DNA from: Bordetella parapertussis
GTDB taxonomy: Bacteria > Pseudomonadota > Gammaproteobacteria > Burkholderiales > Burkholderiaceae_C
NCBI GenBank assembly: GCA_945899335.1
Contig: CAMDIP010000085.1
Location: 1-6,189, forward strand
DNA length: 6,189 bases
Direction: 5' to 3'
Part shown: positions 1 through 5,637 of the stretch, one piece after another
Numbering within the stretch: the stretch's first letter is position 1
Layout: every line of letters starts with the position of its first letter
Notes under the pieces: model-generated
What the model was told of the DNA's origin: nothing
What the model saw: only the letters and a program-made list of their open reading frames with translations
Databases searched by the model: none
Program-made: the position numbers and the translations under genes

Positions 1-198
1 CTTGCACGCAACCTGTGTGAACAACATGCTTTGGTGTTGCAAGCTGGGGTTAGCTCACCCGACCCTAGGTTGGTGCTTGTGCGGGTGCTGTCGGCTCAAG
101 TGGAGCAAGCCATGGACTTGCTGCGCCGTGTTTGGCTGGTATGGCGCTCTGAGTTATGGCAACTGCCTGCTGTATCACCCCGTATATGGGCGATGTAA
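1..198 (+). CDS. ureD: Urease accessory protein UreD, C-terminal fragment cut by the window edge
   Basis: Reading from base 1, the frame is open for 65 codons and ends at TAA 196-198; the 5' part lies outside the window. The visible tail has the shape of the UreD/UreH C-terminus: a hydrophobic strand (LVLVRVL, about residues 24-30 of the fragment), an amphipathic helix with VEQAMDLLRRVW, then a short Leu/Trp segment ending in the characteristic proline-arginine-isoleucine-tryptophan signature (PRIWAM at the very end). In known urease systems UreD binds the apo-urease and, with UreF and UreG, loads nickel and CO2 into the active site in the cytoplasm. The gene is followed by a convergent gene five bases later, so ureD is the last gene of its transcription unit here. 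This differs from the common ureDABC order, where it leads. The call rests on family recognition of the tail only. Confidence 0.82.
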   Translation, partial: LARNLCEQHALVLQAGVSSPDPRLVLVRVLSAQVEQAMDLLRRVWLVWRSELWQLPAVSPRIWAM

Positions 199-203
199 GC
201 CAA

Positions 204-497
204 CTATTTAAAAGCAAACAAATACTTCACGCCAGCAGGTCCTGCTTGTAATTCAAAGCGGGTCACCTTATCGATGAAAAATAATTCACCCATTAAATAG
301 TTGGTGGTTTCACCCTTGGACTTGAGATCCAAGTCGCCTTCCAATACAAGCCCCAAAACTTCTTGCCGGTTTGTAGATTCAGGCACATTGCGCAGAGGCT
401 CTAACTCACCAAAAACAGGAGAAATGAATCCCTGTTCAGCGAGATGTTGTTTAAACTGTCCAATGCCCTGACCCAAAACAATTGTGTTCGATTCCAT
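204..497 (-). CDS. Small cupin-fold protein without metal-binding histidines
   Basis: A 97-residue cytoplasmic protein with no signal peptide or membrane segment. Its second half has the outline of a single-domain cupin. A turn with V-L-E-G-D-L-D-L (residues 50-58) is followed by a second motif, G70-E-L-F-F-I-D, then A-G-P-A-G-V-K-Y-L-F-A, which resembles the second cupin motif (G-x-x-F-x-I-P-x-x-x-x-H) and the closing strand. The histidine expected after the FFI strand is replaced (VTRFEL), and the only histidine in the protein is H17, outside the barrel. A metal-dependent dioxygenase or isomerase activity is therefore unlikely; a ligand-binding or structural role fits better. The start is the only ATG in this region (495-497). 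No good Shine-Dalgarno is visible, so the start is uncertain. The 3' end almost touches ureD. No substrate can be named from the sequence. Confidence 0.72.
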   Translation of the reverse strand: MESNTIVLGQGIGQFKQHLAEQGFISPVFGELEPLRNVPESTNRQEVLGLVLEGDLDLKSKGETTNYLMGELFFIDKVTRFELQAGPAGVKYLFAFK

Positions 498-506
498 ACA
501 TAAATC

Positions 507-1196
507 ATGATGCAGAAATATGTTCGCTTGATGACAATTTGTCGCCTATGGCTTGCATGTATTTTTCTATTTCCATTGGGTGGCCTTTATGCCACGCCAA
601 ACAGCGACATATTGCTAGACATCGTCCGGCATTGTGTTGACCCCAAGCTAGAGAACTATTGCACCCGATGTCGAGCGCCAATTGCTGAAGCGGCCTGCAC
701 ACCTGAGACTTCCTGCAGAAAAACCACGGAGGTTTGGTCGATCAACACTGAATATGTCGCCATTCGAGATATCAAGATGTGCGGTTGCCCTGCGTCTTTT
801 GTCCACGGACTGGTGATGCCTTTGCAAGTCATCACAGGGGTTGAAGACCCTTTGCGTCCCGAAGGTATATGGCAGTACGCATGGGATGAAGCCACACTGC
901 GCATGGAAGCTGAGGCCATCGCCTTGGTCGTCAACCCGCAGAACTTCAGATCACAAAATCAACTGCATGTTCACCTGGTTCGCTTAAAACCCCAGGCAAG
1001 AGCCGAGTTCAAAAGCATGGCAACGGGGACCAGCTCTAACTTATTGAGTGTTTGGAAGATTGCCGCCGAGTTGGCCAAGCAACAAAATTTGCCAGACTAT
1101 GGTGTGCTTGTAAGCACAGAGGAAAGTGGTGGCTTTAAGGTGGTTGTGACCACTGTCAGCCCGGGACATTTATTCACCCAGTATGTTTGCCGATGA
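507..1196 (+). CDS. cdh: CDP-diacylglycerol diphosphatase (Cdh family, HIT-like), exported or membrane-anchored
   Basis: A 229-residue protein of the CDP-diacylglycerol pyrophosphatase family, which hydrolyses CDP-diacylglycerol to CMP and phosphatidate; the E. coli enzyme is about 250 residues, so this looks full length. A hydrophobic segment (about residues 10-28) followed by LYA-TPN reads as a signal peptide or N-terminal anchor, placing the enzyme at the periplasmic membrane face. Family landmarks follow in order: VMPLQVITGVEDP (103-115), IWQYAW (121-126), and the histidine-triad-like motif SQNQLHVHL (149-157) with H154 and H156 as probable catalytic histidines. The tail ends in Y-V-C as in relatives. 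The stretch between residues 43 and 70 carries five cysteines (43, 52, 55, 64, 70), and C92 and C94 follow; this is unusually cysteine-rich and may form disulfides. The start is ambiguous: ATG 507, ATG 510, or ATG 531, which gives a shorter signal peptide. None has a strong Shine-Dalgarno. It is divergent from the cupin gene and followed by a phosphodiesterase gene. Confidence 0.85.
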   Translation: MMQKYVRLMTICRLWLACIFLFPLGGLYATPNSDILLDIVRHCVDPKLENYCTRCRAPIAEAACTPETSCRKTTEVWSINTEYVAIRDIKMCGCPASFVHGLVMPLQVITGVEDPLRPEGIWQYAWDEATLRMEAEAIALVVNPQNFRSQNQLHVHLVRLKPQARAEFKSMATGTSSNLLSVWKIAAELAKQQNLPDYGVLVSTEESGGFKVVVTTVSPGHLFTQYVCR

Positions 1197-1201
1197 TCCT
1201 C

Positions 1202-1248
1202 AAGGTGTCATCAAATTTTCATGCGGCATTTTTAAGATGACACGTCTT
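1202..1248. repeat. Inverted repeat between cdh and the phosphodiesterase gene
   Basis: GTGTCATC (1205-1212) is repeated perfectly in inverted orientation as GATGACAC (1236-1243), 23 bases apart. The stem can extend by AAG (1202-1204) with CTT (1246-1248) across a two-base bulge. The loop is AT-rich and contains ATGCGGCAT. No run of T follows the stem, so it does not look like a standard intrinsic terminator. It could be an operator, an RNA hairpin affecting the downstream gene, or chance. It occupies most of the only real intergenic space in the window. Confidence 0.45.
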
Positions 1249-1267
1249 CCCTTTCACTTGCACACCC

Positions 1268-2494
1268 ATGTTCAAGCACTTTGATAAATTACTGTTTACT
1301 TCTTTCTTATTTGCCACATTTGGCGCCATTGCTGAACAAAATACCCCCATTCAGAATATTCAACTAGGGCCTAGACCATTTTTTTTGGTCTCCCAAATGA
1401 ACGATTCACCCTTGAAGCGAAAACTGCAAAGTTGCACCAATGGGCCGTTCAAGAAATCGGATTTTTCCATTGGTCATCGCGGTGCCGCCTTGATGTTTCC
1501 AGAGCACACCGTCGAGTCCTATGAGGCGGCAGCTCGCATGGGCGCAGGCGTGATGGAGTGTGATGTCACCTTCACCAAAGACAAAGAACTGGTGTGCCGA
1601 CATGCACAAAATGATTTGCACGCCACGACCAATATTTTGCTCACCCCCTTGGCAGCCAAATGCACCAAGTCGTTTAGCCCCTTTGACCCCAACACCAACA
1701 CACCCGCGTCTGCCGAGTGCAGGGCCAGCGACATCACTTTGGCAGAATTCAAATCTCTGCGCGGGAAAATGGATGGCTTCAACCCCAAGGCACTGACAGC
1801 ACAAGAATTTGTGGCTGGCACACCTGCTTGGCGAACAGACCTGTATTCAGGGCCCACCAGCGGCACGCTGATGAGCCACAAGGAAAGCATTGCGCTGTTC
1901 AAGCGGCTGGGTGTGAAGATGACACCCGAGTTGAAAGAAGCCTCGGTCGCCATGCCATTCGAGGGGTTCACTCAGCAGCAATACGCTCAAAAGATGGTGG
2001 ATGAATACAAACATGCTGGCGTCAAACCCAGCCATGTCTTCCCCCAATCTTTCAATGAGCAGGATATTTTGTATTGGATCCAAAACGAACCAAGCTTTGC
2101 CAAGCAAGCGGTTTTCCTCGACGCCGCTGAAACTGTCAAAGACTTACCCTCTCCAGAAAAACTCAATGACTACAAACAAAAAGGCGTCAAGATTGTTGCG
2201 CCACCTCTGTTCGCTTTATTAGCTTTAGAAGATGGAAAACTTGTGCCATCTGCCTATGCCAAAAATATCAAAAAAGCAGAGCTTGACATCATCACTTGGT
2301 CGCTAGAGCGCTCGGGTGTCATGGCTTTGGCGAAAGGCGGTTGGTATTACCAATCGGTCACCGATGGCATCCACCATGAAGGTGACATTCTTGAAGCTCT
2401 TCATGTTCTGAACAAGGATGTGGGTATTCGTGGCATCTTTTCAGACTGGCCAGCCACAGTCACTTTTTACGCAAACTGTATGGGGCTGAAGTGA
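1268..2494 (+). CDS. Secreted GlpQ-type glycerophosphodiester phosphodiesterase
   Basis: A 408-residue protein of the GDPD family, which cleaves glycerophosphodiesters (deacylated phospholipids) to glycerol 3-phosphate and the free alcohol, using a divalent metal. Residues 1-22 form a signal peptide with a likely cleavage after AIA (22), so it is periplasmic or exported. The catalytic pattern is complete: H70-R71-G-A with P78-E79-H80-T, then E97-C-D99, H112, and E221-L-K223 as the third acidic metal ligand. Later come PQSF (259-262), W344 before SLERSG, and a closing [11 protein letters not shown] (391-401). It is about 50 residues longer than E. coli GlpQ, mainly through a Pro/Asn/Thr-rich insertion after H112 (about 125-200). 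The ATG at 1268 lacks an obvious Shine-Dalgarno, but the signal peptide it opens supports it. The stop overlaps the next gene's GTG. It probably works with the preceding cdh on phospholipid breakdown products; the exact substrate is unknown. Confidence 0.9.
   Translation: MFKHFDKLLFTSFLFATFGAIAEQNTPIQNIQLGPRPFFLVSQMNDSPLKRKLQSCTNGPFKKSDFSIGHRGAALMFPEHTVESYEAAARMGAGVMECDVTFTKDKELVCRHAQNDLHATTNILLTPLAAKCTKSFSPFDPNTNTPASAECRASDITLAEFKSLRGKMDGFNPKALTAQEFVAGTPAWRTDLYSGPTSGTLMSHKESIALFKRLGVKMTPELKEASVAMPFEGFTQQQYAQKMVDEYKHAGVKPSHVFPQSFNEQDILYWIQNEPSFAKQAVFLDAAETVKDLPSPEKLNDYKQKGVKIVAPPLFALLALEDGKLVPSAYAKNIKKAELDIITWSLERSGVMALAKGGWYYQSVTDGIHHEGDILEALHVLNKDVGIRGIFSDWPATVTFYANCMGLK
1367..1394 (+). other. 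Hairpin with an eight-T run inside the phosphodiesterase coding region
   Basis: AGACCA (1373-1378) pairs with TGGTCT (1386-1391) around a loop of seven T. GGG (1367-1369) and CCC (1392-1394) can add three pairs across a three-base bulge. It lies about 100 bases into the gene, over codons 34-42, just after the signal peptide. The T run (1379-1386) is the longest homopolymer in the gene and a possible slippage site. The structure is seen in the sequence; any function is speculative. Confidence 0.4.
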
Positions 2495-2982
2495 AAATTT
2501 TTTCAAAGTGGGCATCAAAAATCATCGTATTTTTCATTTCCCTGTTAATACCTGTATCCCCTCTTCTCATGTCCTTGCTGTTTTGGAAAAAGAAGTTCGT
2601 TCTTGAGTACGGCAACAGTGTGAAGAAAATGCGCATCCACTTAGAGGCGATATCGCAAGGGCCTGTGCGGCATTTTTTAGAAGATGTTTTTTTGCAGAAT
2701 AAAAATATCCCTGTACAAATACAAGGCTCTTGCGTTCAATGTGGCAATTGCTGCTTAGAAAAAAAGTGTTTTTTCCTTGAGCCATTAGGCGAAGACAAAT
2801 TTCAATGCGGCATTTACGATTCAACTTGGCGACGTTTCTCCAACTGTAATTCCTACCCACTGCACGCAGAGGATATACAGCGGTACAACTGCCCCAGTTT
2901 TTCTGTGGTTCCTGTTCGGGTACGAATCCACACCGAGACAGGCGAAAAATCAAATGGAAACCAACTGACGAATCCCCTTTGA
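2491..2982 (+). CDS. Membrane-anchored YkgJ-family cysteine-cluster protein
   Basis: A 163-residue protein starting at GTG 2491 and ending at TGA 2980-2982. The N-terminus has a strongly hydrophobic segment (about residues 8-32) flanked by lysines on both sides, suggesting a single membrane anchor. The core is the YkgJ cysteine cluster: C81-x2-C84-x2-C87-C88, then C93, C106, C119 and C134, with the typical Y-D-S-x-W-R-R-F-x-x-C context (109-119). This arrangement is known as a probable zinc or iron-sulfur binding cluster; its biochemical role in the family is poorly defined. The GTG overlaps the preceding stop (GTGA, 2491-2494), so translation is probably coupled to the phosphodiesterase gene. 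The gene is AT-rich with several A and T tracts. Its last 33 bases overlap urtE on the opposite strand. An ATG start further in (M27) would destroy the membrane segment, so GTG is preferred. Confidence 0.8.
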   Translation: MKIFSKWASKIIVFFISLLIPVSPLLMSLLFWKKKFVLEYGNSVKKMRIHLEAISQGPVRHFLEDVFLQNKNIPVQIQGSCVQCGNCCLEKKCFFLEPLGEDKFQCGIYDSTWRRFSNCNSYPLHAEDIQRYNCPSFSVVPVRVRIHTETGEKSNGNQLTNPL

Positions 2983-3642
2983 TTGCATCTCGCTACTAGG
3001 GCCCTGAGCGATAACTTCCCCGCGCTCCATCACCAAATAATGGTCAGCCAATTCCTCAGCAAAATCGTAGTACTGCTCGCACAACAAAATAGCCATGTCG
3101 CCTCGTTTGGCGAGTTGTTGAATAACGCGGCCAATGTCTTTGATGATGCTTGGCTGAATACCTTCTGTCGGTTCGTCCAGCACCAATAATTTGGGCGAAC
3201 CAGCCAAAGCACGCGCAATGGCCAACTGTTGCTGCTGCCCGCCAGACAAATCGCCGCCACGGCGATGTCGCATCTGATCCAATACAGGGAACATTTCAAA
3301 CAATTCTGCTGGTATAGATGTTCCGGCTTTTTGCGTGGCCAAGCCCATGCGCAAATTGTCCTCCACAGTTAATCGATTGAAAATTTCCCGCCCTTGAGGC
3401 ACATAGCCAATGCCAGCTTTGGCGCGTTCGTAGGGGGTTGCCTTGGTGATCGATTGACCATCAAAAGTGATGGCGCCCTCGCGCAGTGGCACCAAGCCCA
3501 TCAGAGCTTTGAGCAATGTGGTTTTACCCACACCATTGCGCCCAAGCAACACGGTCACCTGTCCTGCATAGGTCTGCAAGCTGACGTTGCGCAAAATATG
3601 GGAGCCGCCATAGTATTGGTGAATATTTTGTACTTGCAACAT
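2950..3642 (-). CDS. urtE: Urea ABC transporter ATP-binding subunit UrtE
   Basis: A 230-residue ABC ATPase of the LivF-like type, the second nucleotide-binding subunit of the UrtABCDE high-affinity urea importer, on the cytoplasmic face of the membrane. Motifs in order: Walker A GRNGVGKTT (34-42), Q-loop Q83 in GYVPQGREIF, signature LSGGQQQQ (132-139), Walker B LLVLDEP (152-158) followed by TEGIQPSII. The switch region reads CEQYYDFAEELAD, with Q190 where many ABC proteins carry histidine; this glutamine is usual in LivF/UrtE proteins. The EGIQPSII and EQYYDFAEELAD stretches favour UrtE over a generic branched-chain amino acid LivF. The ATG (3640-3642) lies three bases after the urtD stop and is preceded by AGGA at nine bases. 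It is the last gene of the operon, and its 3' end runs 33 bases into the opposite-strand YkgJ gene. Confidence 0.93.
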   Translation of the reverse strand: MLQVQNIHQYYGGSHILRNVSLQTYAGQVTVLLGRNGVGKTTLLKALMGLVPLREGAITFDGQSITKATPYERAKAGIGYVPQGREIFNRLTVEDNLRMGLATQKAGTSIPAELFEMFPVLDQMRHRRGGDLSGGQQQQLAIARALAGSPKLLVLDEPTEGIQPSIIKDIGRVIQQLAKRGDMAILLCEQYYDFAEELADHYLVMERGEVIAQGPSSEMQSKGIRQLVSI

Positions 3643-3645
3643 AGC

Positions 3646-4518
3646 TTAGCGTCCTAAGTACACATCAATCACACGCTCATCAGCTTGGACTTGTTCAAAG
3701 CTGCCTTGGGCCAACACAGCACCATCGCAAAGCACGGTGACGATGTCTGATATTTGCCGAATAAATCCCATGTCGTGCTCAACCACCATCAGTGAGTGTT
3801 TTCCTTTCAAAGACAAAAACAACTCTGCTGTACGTTCGGTTTCTTGGTCTGTCATGCCAGCCACCGGTTCATCTAATAGCAGTAGTTTGGGGTCTTGCAT
3901 CAACAACATGCCGATCTCTAGCCATTGTTTTTGACCATGGCTCAGCAGTCCCGCCATGCGGCTTAGGTCTTGGCTTAATCGGATGGTTTCCAAGACTTCG
4001 CACAAACGGTCTTGTTGTACTCCGTTCAATCTGAACACCATAGAAGCCGTCACATTCTTAGCTGTTGCCAACGCAAGCTCTAGGTTTTCCCAAACACTTA
4101 AATGTTCAAACACCGTGGGTTTTTGAAATTTACGACCTATGCCCAACTGCGCTATTTCGGGTTCGTTGTGGCGCAGTAAATCGATGGTGCTGCCAAAAAA
4201 AACCTGACCACTGTCGGGTCGGGTTTTGCCCGTGATGATGTCCATCATGGTGGTTTTGCCAGCTCCATTGGGGCCGATGATGCAGCGCAACTCTCCAGGC
4301 GCGATGTCCAAGGACAAGTTATTGATGGCTTTGAAGCCATCAAAGCTCACATTCACATCTTCCAAATACAGAATACGTCCATGGGTAAGGTCGAGTTCAC
4401 CTGCTTGCAACACATGGCCATAACTTGCACCCCTTCCTCCCGAGGATGACTGTTGGACTCGTCGAAACTGATGCGCTTGCAGGCGCTCGCTGCCTTCGTC
4501 AAATAAGTCGGGTGTCAT
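3646..4518 (-). CDS. urtD: Urea ABC transporter ATP-binding subunit UrtD
   Basis: A 290-residue ABC ATPase, LivG-like, pairing with UrtE to drive urea import. Motifs: Walker A GPNGAGKTT (82-90), Q-loop Q132 in GRKFQKPTVFEHL, signature LSHGQKQWLEIGMLL (192-206), Walker B LLLLDEP (212-218), H-loop H248 in VVEHDMGF. The LSHGQ signature with KQWLEIGMLL after it is the hallmark of UrtD, not of LivG. An N-terminal extension of about 45 residues, rich in Ser, Gly and Gln, precedes the ATPase fold (which starts near LYLEDVNVSFDGFKA). The frame is open upstream to 4632, but that part lies inside urtC. ATG 4516-4518 overlaps the urtC stop as ATGA and has AAGGG seven bases upstream, which fixes the start. 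The stop is TAA 3648-3646. Confidence 0.94.
   Translation of the reverse strand: MTPDLFDEGSERLQAHQFRRVQQSSSGGRGASYGHVLQAGELDLTHGRILYLEDVNVSFDGFKAINNLSLDIAPGELRCIIGPNGAGKTTMMDIITGKTRPDSGQVFFGSTIDLLRHNEPEIAQLGIGRKFQKPTVFEHLSVWENLELALATAKNVTASMVFRLNGVQQDRLCEVLETIRLSQDLSRMAGLLSHGQKQWLEIGMLLMQDPKLLLLDEPVAGMTDQETERTAELFLSLKGKHSLMVVEHDMGFIRQISDIVTVLCDGAVLAQGSFEQVQADERVIDVYLGR
3652..3655 (-). promoter_or_regulatory. Shine-Dalgarno of urtE
   Basis: On the minus strand AGGA (within CTTAGGA) lies nine bases before the urtE ATG and inside the last codons of urtD, supporting coupled translation and the chosen start. Confidence 0.6.
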
Positions 4519-5636
4519 GATGAGGCCCTTCTGGACATCCACGCTTGACGGGCTTTGTTCCATAAGCCCAAGACACCTTGGGGCATGAACAAAGTCACTG
4601 CAATGAACAAGGCGCCCAGCACATACAGCCAAAACTCAGGCGCCACCACAGTCAACCAACTTTTCGCCCCATTGACCATGAAGGCACCAATGATGGGTCC
4701 CAACAAACTGCCTCTGCCACCCACGGCTGCCCAAACAGCAATCTCAATGGAATTGGCTGGGCTCATCTCGCTGGGGTTGATGATGCCCACCTGCGGCACA
4801 TACAAAGCACCAGCCACACCACACATCACAGCGGAAATAACCCATATGCTCAACTTATAGGGCAAGGGTGAGTAGCCACAAAACATGACCCGACTTTCAG
4901 CGTCTCGGATGGCTTGCAATACCCTGCCAAATTTGCTTTGCACCAGCCACCTGGCCATCAAAAAGAAGCCTAGCAAAGTCATTGCCGTCATCACAAACAA
5001 CACCATGCGCATATGAGGTGTGGCAATCGTCATGCCCAAAATGCGTTTGAAGTCGGTAAAGCCATTGTTGCCACCAAAGCCCGTTTCATTACGGAAAAAC
5101 AGCAACATAAATGCAAAAGTCATGGCTTGGGTGATGATGGAGAAATACACGCCTTTGATGCGCGAGCGAAATGCAAAGTAACCAAATACTGCAGCCAACA
5201 GACCTGGGACCAACACAATTAACAGTAAAGTGGCGATGAAGCTGTCGCTGAAATACCAATGCCAAGGCAAGGTCTTCCAATTTAAAAACACCATGAAGTC
5301 GGGCAGTTCAGATTTGTAATTCCCATCCAGCCCAATTTGCCGCATCAGGTACATGCCCATGGCATAACCACCCAGTGCAAAAAACAAGCCATGCCCCAAG
5401 GACAAAATACCTGTGTAACCCCAAATCAAATCCATGGCCAAGGCACAGATGGCGAAACACATGATCTTGCCGACTAAAGAGACCACGAAGTCGCTCACAT
5501 GCAAGGGGTGCCCTGCTGGCACATACAAATTCAGCAATGGGGTTACCACCCCTAAAACCAGCACAAAACCGAGGAATGCAAGCCATCCCATGGTGCTGAG
5601 CAATGCGGGTTTAGGGGGAATAGTGATGCTGCTCAT
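4515..5636 (-). CDS. urtC: Urea ABC transporter permease subunit UrtC
   Basis: A 373-residue polytopic membrane protein of the LivM type, one of the two permease subunits of the urea importer. Hydrophobic segments are visible around residues 16-38, 52-72, 78-98, 132-156, 162-182, 209-229, 262-281, 296-322 and 335-352. Family landmarks: DLIWGYTGILSLGHG (69-83), RIKGVYFSIITQAMTFA (159-175), FRNETGFGGNNG (181-192), the cytoplasmic coupling loop VLQAIRDAESRVMFCGY (239-255), and VGGRGSLLGPIIGAF (305-319). The FRNETGFGGNNGFTDF and NPSEMSPANSIE stretches match urea-type UrtC better than amino-acid LivM. ATG 5634-5636 is one base after the urtB stop and has AGAGG six bases upstream. An in-frame GTG at 5649-5651 would add five residues and overlap urtB by 14 bases; I consider it less likely. 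The stop overlaps the urtD start. Confidence 0.93.
   Translation of the reverse strand: MSSITIPPKPALLSTMGWLAFLGFVLVLGVVTPLLNLYVPAGHPLHVSDFVVSLVGKIMCFAICALAMDLIWGYTGILSLGHGLFFALGGYAMGMYLMRQIGLDGNYKSELPDFMVFLNWKTLPWHWYFSDSFIATLLLIVLVPGLLAAVFGYFAFRSRIKGVYFSIITQAMTFAFMLLFFRNETGFGGNNGFTDFKRILGMTIATPHMRMVLFVMTAMTLLGFFLMARWLVQSKFGRVLQAIRDAESRVMFCGYSPLPYKLSIWVISAVMCGVAGALYVPQVGIINPSEMSPANSIEIAVWAAVGGRGSLLGPIIGAFMVNGAKSWLTVVAPEFWLYVLGALFIAVTLFMPQGVLGLWNKARQAWMSRRASS
4526..4530 (-). promoter_or_regulatory. Shine-Dalgarno of urtD
   Basis: AAGGG on the minus strand (within AGAAGGG) sits seven bases before the ATG at 4518, inside the urtC 3' end. It decides between this start and the longer open frame reaching 4632. 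Confidence 0.65.
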
Positions 5637-5637
5637 C

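Noticed and set aside
2..211. A 69-codon + strand open frame very rich in Cys and Trp
   Set aside because: It is another reading frame over the ureD 3' end; the ureD frame has a family-typical protein ending and this one has no recognisable feature.
480..560. Candidate sigma-70 promoters for the cupin gene (TTGTCA on the minus strand) and for cdh
   Set aside because: No acceptable -10 box lies 16-18 bases from the candidate -35 elements, so no promoter is claimed.
1202..1248. Intrinsic terminator after cdh
   Set aside because: The stem is followed by GTCTTCCC rather than a T run, and the loop is long; it is listed as an inverted repeat only.
1406..1971. Two antisense open frames of 132 and 150 codons within the phosphodiesterase gene
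   Set aside because: They oppose a gene with complete catalytic motifs, show no domain or signal of their own, and are expected by chance in a GC-rich stretch.
2950..4518. Branched-chain amino acid transporter LivG/LivF instead of UrtD/UrtE
   Set aside because: The LSHGQKQWLEIGMLL signature, the EQYYDFAEELAD stretch and the adjoining UrtB/UrtC sequences fit the urea system, and a urease gene is nearby.
4519..4632. N-terminal extension of UrtD by 38 residues
   Set aside because: It lies wholly inside urtC in another frame, and the ATGA overlap with a Shine-Dalgarno at 4526-4530 gives a normal UrtD start.
4555..4871. Two + strand open frames of about 100 codons over urtC
   Set aside because: They are antisense to well-conserved membrane protein sequence and their translations are low-complexity without domains.
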